Positions 12,101 to 23,700 of a stretch of DNA of 64,000 nt are shown one piece after another. Origin of the DNA: Elgaria multicarinata webbii. Taxonomy: Eukaryota; Chordata; Lepidosauria; Squamata; Anguidae. Within the stretch, counting starts at the first letter, position 1, and each line of letters begins with the position of its first letter. A program made the translations under genes and the position numbers. Where the stretch lies: contig NC_086183.1 of the NCBI RefSeq assembly GCF_023053635.1, forward strand, positions 29,523,501-29,587,500, written 5' to 3'. Below the pieces are notes generated by a model, which did not search any database, had not been told where the DNA came from, and saw only the letters and a program-made list of their open reading frames with translations.

Positions 12101-15100
12101 GTGGCGAGTCCAATGTGGCTGCAGGTTCTTTGTCTGCCAGGCAAGCATAGCTTCCCTGCCGGTCCAAAATGGCCATCCTAGCTAGAGACTTTTTTCCCAA
12201 TCGCGTGCGCTTGAGCCATTGTGCCTCCATTGGAAGAGGGTTGCTGTGATCGCTGCCACGGCCTCTACTTGCTGTCGCTACTTGCTGCGCCATCAATCTG
12301 ACGTGACCTGCATCTCAGCCTGCCTGTCTTTATGAACTGTTTAATGGCAGCGTCATGCTCCGTGGCGAGTCCAATGTGGCTGCAGGTTCTTTGTCTGCCA
12401 GGCAAGCATAGCTTCCCTGCCGGTCCAAAATGGCCATCCTAGCTAGAGACTTTTTTCCCAATCGCGTGCGCTTGAGCCATTGTGCCTCCATTGGAAGAGG
12501 GTTGCTGTGATCGCTGCCACGGCCTCTACTTGCTGTCACTACTTGCTGCGCCATCAATCTGACGTGACCTGCATCTCAGCCTGCCTGTCTTTATGAACTG
12601 TTTAATGGCAGCGTCATGCTCCGTGGCGCTGGCTCCCTCTTACGGGGTCTTCATAGGCCTCCAAAGCTGGGCCACACAGAAATGCTGGCTGTCCTTCCAA
12701 GGCAGCTTTGCAGTGATTTTCACTCTATCTGATGCAGCCAACGTCAATGACACTCCTTATTACTGCAGCTTCTCGTGCGTGGTGGGTCTTTGGGATGCTG
12801 ACGGCTGGTGCGGACAGGGCTTGCTCATGTTTTTCAGATTTGTGGGTTGCTGCTGGTGATGGTGGCGGCTGCTGGTGCTTTCCATTACGATTCCATGAGG
12901 TCGTAACAGAACCTGAAGTATGAGGGCAAAGTTGCAGCTGGTTCAGGATCAGTCGTCGTGAGCAGCAGCTGCACAGGGCGAGTGATGGTCCAAGAGGGTG
13001 CTCTTGAGTAGGGTGTTGAGTAGGGTGGAGTTGGCCTTCCAAAGACAAAACTGAGTAATGTTATCTCAGAGATACTTCACTTCTTCCTTCTGTAGCAGTC
13101 TATCTTCCTTTATTTACAGTCAACAGACCACCTTTACAGCATATAAGTACACAGACGTCAATAAAAATACATGATGGTAAAAAGAAAAGATACAAAATCT
13201 GTAGAAATGCTAATCAGTTGGTTTAAAATAATGATCAGACATCCATGAGTGATCTAATGAGAATAGCCAGATTCAGAAATTTGTCCACTTGCTCAGTAAT
13301 AGGCTTATTGGTGCCCGGAAGTAAAATAATCATAAGAGACTCAGGAGAGCGACCGGGAAAACGTTGTATAATAGGACATATTCAGTCTTTCCTGGCCTCC
13401 TGATAGTAACTGCAGTAAAATAGTACATGCAAGATGGACTCCACCTCGACGTCATTACAGAGGCAGCATCTAATATTCTTTGGGATTTTCTTGAATCTGC
13501 CCTCTAATAGCTTGGAGGGGAGAACATTGAACCTTGCTAAGGAGAATGCCTTCCTATATTTAGGGATCATAGAATCATAGAATAGCAGAGTTGGAAGGGG
13601 CCTACAAGGCCATCGAGTCCAACCCCCTGCTCAATGCAGGAATCCACCCTAAAGCATCCCCGACAGATGCTTGTCCAGCTGCCTCTTGAAGGCCTCTAGG
13701 GTGGGAGAGCCCACAACCTCCCTAGGTAACTGATTCCATTGTCGTACTGCTCTAACAGTCAGGAAGTTTTTCGTGATGTCCAGCCGGAATCTGATTTCCT
13801 TTAACTTGAGCCCCTTATTCCGTGTCCTGCACTCTGGGAGGATCGAGAAGAGATCCTGGCCCTCCTCTGTATGACAACCTTTCAAGTCCTTGAAGAGTGC
13901 TATCATGTCTCCCCTCAATCTTCTCTTCTCCTGGCTAAACATGCCCAGTTCTTTCAGTCTCTCTTCATAGGGCTTTGTTTCCAGACCCCTGATCATCCTG
14001 GTTGCCCTCCTCTGAACACGCTCCAGCTTGTCTGCGTCCTTCTTGAATTGTGGAGCCCAGAACTGGACGCAATACTCTAGATGAGGCCTAACCAGGGCCG
14101 AATAGAGAGGAACCAGTACCTCACGTGATTTGGAAGCTATACTTCTATTAATGCAGCCCAAAATAGCATTTGCAGTCACCACCCCACTACTTGCCCAGCA
14201 AAACAGAAGCGCTATCAGTAGGAGCTGACCGTTCTAACACATTAGAATGACCTCTGAAGATCAAGGTGACCCGATGGGAAACAGGGACCAACATTTCTGC
14301 TTCCAAAGCTTTTATGGTAGCTATTGCTTGGCAAGCTGCATGAGCCTTGGAGCTGCATCAGCAAAATGTCTTGGCACCCATGCCAGCCCAGCGTCAAGCT
14401 TTTGAACGATTAGAACTATTAAGCATTTCAATTTATTAATGCAAATCAGATTGGAACAGGGCTGGCTTTGCAGTGTTCTTCCGCTAGAAATGGGCAAGGG
14501 TTTTCAAAATTGTGAGCGTGCAAAAATCATTGTAATCTCTACTTGGCGAGGAGGGCCCCAGTCTCATTGCTCAAATGGATCCAAAGCACCACTTTGAAAT
14601 TCAAATAATAACCCATCTTTCCTTGAATTGAGGGTTTTCCAGATGCCATTTTAAGTAGAGAGGCTTAGAGGAAGTCATATAGTAGATTAAATTATTCCCT
14701 TCTTTTAGATCATCCAGTTATTCATCATCATTGCCAGTTGGAAGACCTAAAGATGGTAGTGCACGCGCTGGTAACTTTGAGGCTCGACTTCTGCAATGCG
14801 CTCTACATAGGGCTACTTTTGTGCCTAGTCTGGAAACTTCAATTAGTTCAAAATATGGCATCCAGGTTGGTCACCGGTACACCTAGGGGTGACCACATTA
14901 CACCAGTTTTAAAATCTCTTCACTGGCTGCCGATTAGTTTCTGGGCAAAGTATAAAATGTTGGTTATCACCTTTAAAGCCCTACATGGTTTGGGTCCAGG
15001 CTACCTGCAGGATCGCCTTCTCCCATACATTCTGCCCCGCACACTCAGGTCCTCTGGGAAGAACTTCCTTCAGCCAGCCAAAACTAGGCTGACAGGTATT

Positions 15101-18100
15101 ACCCAGAGGACCTTCTCTTCTGCTGCTCCCAGACTGTGGAATGGCCTGCTGGAGGAGATTCGTCAACTTGACAGTCTTTTAGCATTTAAGAAAGCTATAA
15201 AGACTGAGATCTTCCAGCAGGCCTATCCAGTGGAATTTTAGGGTGCTTTTAGTATGATTTTAGTATGTTTTTTGGAAGTTTTAGCAATGTATACTGTGTT
15301 TTGGCTAATACTTTATGTATTTTATACTTCTTGTTGTTCACCGCCTCGATCAGGATGGAGAGGCGGGTTAGAAATAAAATTATTATTATTATTATTACTG
15401 TTGGCAACCAAGAAAGCACCCTTGCACATCAGTCTACAGGCGTTGCTGTTCCTTCTACCCTTGCATGTCTCACTTAGTCACCTGCAACTTCACATGAAGT
15501 ACAAAAGAACCACTGTTTTGTTCTCTGCCAAATCTCCCAGTTTTTTCGTACCAAGAAGCCAAGTGGTGCTTTGCAAGTCTAAGCAAAGTCGATTTTGCTA
15601 ATGAACACTACCTGGCTTTAAACTGATTGATTGGCTAGTTCAGTCTGGGGCTGTGTTTGTGCACTGCAAACACACACACACACACACACTGCAAAAAGAT
15701 ATGGGGAGGGTACTTTGAATGAAGGTGACATTGTCTCTTGAGTGTGAATTTCAAATTAAAAGATACTGGTCATTGTCAGAGGCATTGAAGGGGGATCTGT
15801 ATTTTTCATCGGATTTGGGAAGCAGACTACGCTCTCAGGCCTTCCTAGGTTTGCGGATTTAGCCGATGATTCATGAGGCAGTGGGAGCTGACAGTGCTGT
15901 GATTCTGCCTTCCCAGTGGGCTGATTATCCTCAGCCATAATTTTGAACACGCTAGCCTATTAATGCAGGAAGAGATGCGCAGAGCTTCTTTACAAAAGTA
16001 GCAGTGCTGGTACTCACAAGGCAGTTGTGAGAGTGAGATTCGAAGATTTTGAGTCCTGTGTTTCCTGAAGTAAGTACACTTGAGAAATAACAGCAAGCCT
16101 GTTATTCAAAGCAAGGGACTTGCTTAATTTGGTTCCTCTTCCTCCACCCCTGATAATCTCCACCCCTGATAAAGCTTCACTTGATTAACCACACTGATGA
16201 ACAAATTAGAACTACAGGGCTCCACGGTTTTGGTTGCCGTGGGGTGACCAGGGCTTTAATTCTGCTGGCCCCCACCATATTCGACTACACACATAAGAAA
16301 TGTATTTCATTATTGGAACTAATGCCTTCCATAGCCATTGCCAATCTGCTCTTAAGACGTCACAAAATCTATCGCTTATCAATCATCCCCCAAGGAAATC
16401 TTAGATGTGTTCCTTCGAGAAGAGACCCCAGAGTGGTGGTGTGGTCTACTTGGAACATTAAGTCTGGAGTTCAAATTCCCCCTCATATGCAGCGCTTGGG
16501 CCACTTTTATCCTAGCCTTCCTCGCATGGTTGTTTAGTAGGGATAAAATGCATGGCAGAGGGGAAAAGAAATTATGCCATCCTGAGTTGTTTGGAGGAGA
16601 AGTGGCATACAAATCATTATTACTATCAATACTTACCGTATTTCTTCCATTGTAAGACGCCATCGATTGTAAGACGCACACTAATTTCAGTACCATCAAC
16701 AGAAAAAAAAAAACTTAAGACACACCCGCGATTCTAAGACGCACCCCATTTTTAGAGACGTTTATATGGGGGGGAAGTGTGTTTTAGAATCGAAGAAATA
16801 GGGTAGTAATACTTTATTAGGCTGTTTGTGGCATCGGGTATTGAAGCAGTTAATGACAAGGCTGATTTGGAGGCAAGTTCTCAGGTTTGCAGTTTTATGT
16901 CCTTTTGAGGGTGATGGGTGGCAATCTTTACTGTGTGTGTATATATATATTTTACACCTTATATATACGGCTGTGCACGTACCCCCCGAACTGCTTTGTG
17001 GCCCGATCCGCAACTTTCAGATCGGGCCGATCCACTTCGGGTCGATCCGACCCTCCCCAGCTCCGCAGAGCAAGATCCGGAGGAGTGGATCGAGATTTTG
17101 CCCCCCCCCTCCCTACTTACTTGCTTCCACAGCGGACGGCAGAGGCAGGTAAGTGGAGAATGGGGGCTGAATAAGCCCCCCTGCCCCCTTACTTGGCTCT
17201 GCCACCGTCGCTGCACGGACTGCCCCCTCCCCCCACTTACCTGCCTCCGTCGCGGTCCAGCGCCGGCTTCAACTGAGGGCCAGGGCTCAAACCGGAAGAG
17301 CAGGCCGCGGCCTGCTCTTCCGGCTTGAGGCCTGGCCCTCAGTTGAAGCCGGCGCTGGACCGCGACAGAGGCAGGTAAGCCCCCCCCTTACCTGGCTCTG
17401 CCATCATCGCCGCATGGACTGAGCCGGCAGGTGAGACCCCCTCCCCCCCTTACCTGTGTTCGGAGCTCCGGATGGAGGCGAACCGCTTCGCCCCGATCCG
17501 CAGCTCCCCCGACCCGATCCGGATTCGCTATCCAAATCAGAGCAGCGCACAGCCCTACTAATATAGTCCCGTGCAAGCCATTCATCTAGTACCTTTGCAT
17601 TTAAAATGTAGGCAATAACAGCAAAGATACACCTCAAGCGGTGCAATATTGCCCTGGTACATTCGCCACACTCAGTTCTGCTGATGTTATCTCTCCTGCT
17701 GCCTCCCCAAAGGATATTGCAAAAGCTGTGTTAGCCCTGGGGCGGATGGCAACCAGAAGCCCAGTAGCCTCATATTATTATTATTATTATTATTTATTTA
17801 TATAGCACCATCAATGTACATATGAAGAAATACTGATAAGATTGGATAAGGGAACGGGACTTAAATCAGAATGGGTAGAGCCTGAAGTTCTTATACCTGT
17901 CTCCCCAAACCGTTTTGGTTAGAACCAAGCATCTGGCTTCTGTATCAGGAATGGCCGAGCTCTGTCCTTAGGGGTCAGCAGAGGGGCTGTCTTCCACAAC
18001 CACTCTGCTGAGACTGACTAGCGTGCCCCCTTTCCACTCATTAACCTCACTTTATTTTTATTTATTTTATTTAATGCATTTATTTATTCAGTTTACGAGT

Positions 18101-20687
18101 CACCCTATATCTGAAGCTCTCAGGGTGGCATACATAATAAAAATGCTAATATAACAAAATCAGTGTGCTAAGACCAACGCAGCGCATTAAAAGAATTGTT
18201 TTTCAAGCAGCAATGATAATTCAAAATCATTTAAAGGAGGTAAATAACAGCAGCTAAAACATGGAGGAAGATGGTTTTAAAGTGCAGCGTTAAACATATC
18301 TGTAAATATAAAGCACGCAGCATTCACTTGGCATGTTTGAAGCTATGTTTAAAATGATTCCATATCTATTGCCTCTGTAATGTTTACACCAGCCCAGCGG
18401 GTAGACTAGTACTAGTAAGAGAAGATGCAAAATTTGAACTCAAGACTTCCTGGTTCAAAATGTGGTTTCTTAGCGGCTAAGATTTAGTCAGTACATTACC
18501 CAGGTCAGGCTCTTGAGTTTACAAAATAATTTTCCTTTTGGTTAAAACACTTTATGATGGATGAATTCCTGGAGAAGAAGGCTATCGATGGCTGCTAGTC
18601 CCGATGGCTATGTCCAACCTCCAGTTTCCGAGGCAGTAATTCTGTATACACCAGTTGCTGGGGAACATGGGTGGGAGGGTGCTGTTGCATCGTGTCCTGC
18701 TTGCTCATCCCTGGTCGACAGCTGGTTGGCCACTGCGTGAACAGAATGCTGGACTAGATGGACCCTTGGTCTGATCCAGCAGGGCTCTTCTAAGGTTCTT
18801 AGGTTTTGGTTGAGGTGCTGGGAGCCAGATCCATTTGCTCTGCAGGCTGCATCTCTGTCTGTCTAAAGCAGCCTTCCTCAACCTGGGGCGCTCCAGATGT
18901 GTTGGACTACAACTCCCAGAATGCCCCAGCCAGCTGGGGCATTCTGGGAGATGCAGTCCAACACATCTGGAGCGCCCCAGGTTGAGGAAGGCTGGTCTAA
19001 AGCAAGGGTGCAGAACCTCATTCAGCCCAAGGGCCAAATTCAATTTCAGTGAAGTTTTCAGGGGCCGCATGCAGGTGGTGAGTGAAGGCAAAAGGGTCAG
19101 GCTGGAATATACTGGCATATTTTAGCAGAAAAAGCTCTTACTGGCTGTCGCTTAGCCTCAGGGGAGGCATTCCAACCTTTCCGAATGGGGTAAAACTGCA
19201 TGGAAGTTGGGAAATCGCCCAACCATCGATGTTTGGAGGGAAAGGGAGTAGGGAGCACGGCCATCTGTGGATCCCTGAAAGGTCAGTTTGGGACACAGGG
19301 ATTTGGCCTCAGGTCTGTGGTTCTGCACTGCTCTAAAGGATTTGTAGCTTTTTCTGCTAATGTTAAGACGGGCAGAAAGTAAATCACAAGGGTAGCCCCT
19401 GTTGGCAAGTTGATATTTCAAAGCGTAAATCTGTGCTTGCCGAGGGGCGGGGGGGGGGGGCGGAGAAAAGCTTTCTGCTAGTTTTCCAATGGGCCAGCGA
19501 GCACTTGCTGGTAGCCGGGGTTCTTGCAAAGAATGCAGGATCAGACGGACCTTGGTCTGGTTTAGCAATTCATTCACAATCGCTTAACAGAGGTTAGCGA
19601 AGCTGTAACTTCAGAGAGATCCCGGAGTTGTAGTTTTAAACCAAACAAACACCGTGCAGGGGCTCAAGTCAGCCCGTCACCGCAGTAAACAAAGGCATCT
19701 GTACTTGGCCACTGTCAGGAGTTCAGGAGAACGGCCCCTTATCTCAGAAATGGGAAGCTGTTCCAAGAAGGGCTACACAATTATTAGCTGTTGCTTTTCC
19801 CCTCCAGTCTTCGAAGAATTCCTGCGCACGGTTTTGTTTGAAAAGGATCCTTCCAGATAGTCCCTGTTAGCAAGTTGACATTTCAAAGGGTAAATGTCTG
19901 CTTACAAGGCGTGGGGAGAAGCAAAAGTTATTAATATGACGCAGCCTTGCAAGATATGGACCATTGAAAAAGCACTTTCAGCCATGGCTTTATGGGATGA
20001 CACACCCACCAAATGCATAGCAGAGCCACGACTCATTCTCAAAGAAAGAAGAAAGAACAAGGGGACAGGAGCAGGCAGAAGAAACATCATGGCCTGCTCC
20101 TGTTGGAGTCTTCCCCCACCCCCACAGGGCAAACTGTCATCTTGGCCCTGTGGGGAAGAAGAAAGAGCACGGGGACAGGAGCAGGCAGAAGAAACATCAT
20201 GGCCTGCTCCTGTTGGAGTCTTCCACCACCCCCACAGGGCAAACTGTCATCTTGGCCCTGTGGGGAAGAAGAAAGAGCACGGGGACAGGAGCAGGCAGAA
20301 GAAACATCATGGCCTGCTCCTGTTGGACTCTCTCTCTCCTCCCCCCCTCCCTCCCTCCTGAACTCCTGTTCCTTGTGTGTCATGTCTTTATTAGACTGTA
20401 AGCCTGAGAGCAGGGACTGTCTTTTTTGCTAAGTGTAAGCCGCTCTGAGAGCCTTTTTTGGCTGAGGAGCGGGGTATAAATATGATAAGTAAATAAATAA
20501 ATAAAGCAGCATCCATAAAGTTAGAGTTGTTGTTAAGACATCTTAACATTTCAGGCCAATATCCTAAACTCATGGCTTCCGCAAGGGTGTTCGAGGGTGG
20601 CAGAAATGTAGTCTGGGAGCCCATGTGCCGCAACGTCAGCGCCTGTTGCCCTCGTAAGGGAAGAAAGCTTGAAAGGCTCCAGACAGA

Positions 20688-20737
<50 letters not shown>

Positions 20738-23700
20738 ATGCTTCAGGCTCAGGTGGTGCGTGGTAGTAAGGCTGGAGCGGTGAGGGGAGGGCCCGTATCT
20801 TGCAACTCAAGTTGCACGATGTGCATGCGCACGGGGGTCCACTGGAGTAGTGGTCAGTTTCGAAGTGCAAGCAGTCATCATGACAGTCTCCAGGGCCACA
20901 GCACCAAGCTGAGAGCAAAATGGCCGGCAGCGGTGTCAATCCGTATCAATGAACTAGTTCTAGGAGCTTCCGTCTCTTCCAGGAGCAGATCTTTGGTAAA
21001 GCTTTTGGGCGTCAATGGCCCATTCAAGACAAGACCAGTATAGGCAGGCTCTCCCAGCTGCCGCTACTGGCTGTCCAGGCCTGTGATCAAGTCACGGTGG
21101 ACCTATTTATTTATTTATTTATTTATTTATTTATTACATTTTTATACCGCCCAATAGCCGAAGCTCTCTGGGCGGTTCACAAAAATTAAAACCACAGTAA
21201 AACACCCAACAGGTTAAAACACAATTACGAAATACAGTATAAAAAGCGCAACCAGGATAAAACCACACAGCAAAGTTGATATAAGATTAAAATACAGAGT
21301 TAAAACAGTAAAATTTAAATTTAAGTTAAAATTAAGTGTTAAAATACTGAGTGAATAAAAAGGTCTTCAGCTGGCGACGAAAGCAGTACAGTGTAGGCGC
21401 CAGGCGGACCTCTCTGGGGAGCTCGTTCCACACTTACTTAGTGCTAAGCAGCTGGCCAAATAGGCCGAAGGTAGTGAATAATGCAGGAAACAGCCTCCAG
21501 GCTACTTGCAAGGCTCGTATGGCTCCTGTGGTATAAATGTTTCCTTAGCGCTGAGTATAACCTCTGTCCCAATGCTCTTTCCCATTCCTGTGGCCACCGG
21601 TGACTTTGGGAGACAACCAACCTCCTGCAATGGGATCTTGATGCCCCTTCTCTCCTAGAGAGTGTTGTGGGAGTGGGTGGGTTTGTCCTCATGCACACTT
21701 GCCTGTGTCTCAGACTGAGCTGCGTTTTAAGTGGAGGGCTTGCAGCCGACTCCTCTAACGCTCTTCCAAATGGGGAGGAGGGGGTTAATGAGCCAGAGGC
21801 AGAGTCATCGGTGTGAGGCTTTCAGCACCTTGTTTCGTTCAACACCCAGGCCCCTGTTAACAAAGGAGTTGCCAGCCAAGGCCTAAGCAGGTTTATGATG
21901 TCTGATGAAAGTTCATCGTCTGGAAACTTCTCTTGTTTTATCAAGAGTCTGGAAATTCCCTTTGTAGGAACTGCTTCTAGGAGGAAGGGCTGGTTTATAA
22001 CTGCATTTAGCATTAATTCCTTCCTTTTCTCTGCCTCCCCACCCAGGATTTTTATCATCTGGGCCATCAGCAGTTGGTTCCGTCGTGGGCCGGCACCACA
22101 GGATCAGACCACCGCTGGCGGGGCACCCAGGGCACCGAGCCGAAATCTCTTTCCTAAAGACACTTTAATGGTACGTGTGGCAGGAGCAGGGGTCAGCTAG
22201 TCCCGGGATTTGCAAAGGGGCGTAACTCAAGTTACAGCTCTTCCATGGAAGGGTTATAAAATGTGCGCATGCTGCATGTAAAAGTAAAACTCTGCGCCTG
22301 GCAGAACCGAATTCTGCACCAAGACAAAGCAGAATTCTTCAGCCCATCTAAATTATGGAGGCTGAGCAGATCTACACAATTTCCTCTGGTATAATGTGTC
22401 CTGCCAGTCTTCCCATGAATTCAGGTTCCACTAGCCTTTGCAGGCCTTATTCATCAGCAGCTGATGCTTCTGAAATTTCAGCAGGCATTGCCAGCACGCT
22501 TTCAGGCATATCTTTGCAGCCATCAGGGCTGGAAACTTGCCTTTTATATTCACCAGAGCCGTGATTCTTGGGAAGTTGAGTTCTCTGCCAGCGACCACCG
22601 TCTATATATTTTCCCCCCTGCTCTGAGGAATTGCAGTAAACACACAGCCCTGATTATCAAACAACAGAAAAAGCTGAGCATTTGCCTCCTGAGTATATGT
22701 TTCCGCCATGCAGGGTTGCCTGCCTCGAATAAAACTTCTCTCCTCTTATTGCAGGATCTTCATGTCTATATATCAGAGCATGAGCACTTTACAGATTTCA
22801 ACGCTACCTCGGCATTGTTTTGGGAACAACGAGACCTTGTGTACGGGGACTGGACCAGTGGCGAGAATTTCGATGGGTGCTACGAACGCTACGCAGAGTT
22901 AGATGTTCCTGAGGTGCGTGTGCAGCTCCTGCCTGTGGCCTGCCGTCCTTCCGGCTGTGCTTGAGCCAGGCCCCTTCCGTGCCCGCAGTGGGCTATCGAT
23001 TCGCCGAGGGCTCTCCGTCTATAGCAGGGGTTGGCAACACACAGGCTCGCAGGCGGCCCCCTGGACCGCTTTGCTGCCACCGTGCCACCAAATTTGCAGC
23101 AACGGGGGAGGGGGGGAATGGCCTCCTTTGAAAAGCCGGACGTGGTGATTTGCTGTCGAAATGCAGCAAAAAAGGGACTAAAGCAAAGTAACCCCTTTTG
23201 TTGCTGCCTGGCAATCACATTTTGGTGGTAAAGCTGCCACTTTTTGGCTTTAAAAGGAGGCTATTTTCCCCTCACTGCTGGTGCCTCCTCACCACTGAAT
23301 TTAAGCAGTGCAGGGGCATGGGAGAGACCCCGACCCCTGGGTATTTCTCATCTGTGATTTGCAGCCTCCGGGAGGGCAGGCCACTGAATAGAAACCTTGC
23401 CCCAGGCAAGAAAGCACTTCCCTTCCTCTTTAGAGCCTGCCTTAGGATGAGATGGGTGGTGGTGGTTAGAGACTAGAGCAGCCTTCCTCAACCTGGGGCG
23501 CGCCAGATGTGTTGGACTACAACTCCCAGAATGCCCCAGCCAGCTTTGCTGGCTGGGGCATTCTGGGAGATGCAGTCCAACACATCTGGAGCGCCCCAGA
23601 TTGAGGAAGGCTGGACTAGAGTGTCCACAGTGCGGATTCAAAAGCTGCCAGTCGCCACGGTTCTCCATGGATGCCGATGGAGAGGTTGCTGTAACCTCGC

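Noticed and set aside
11556-12627. CRISPR-like or bacterial array
   Set aside because: Units are contiguous 261-bp repeats without spacers, inside a vertebrate intron.
20391-20939. 182-codon antisense open frame
   Set aside because: It runs through a (TG)n repeat (poly Thr-His) and a LINE tail; chance frame.
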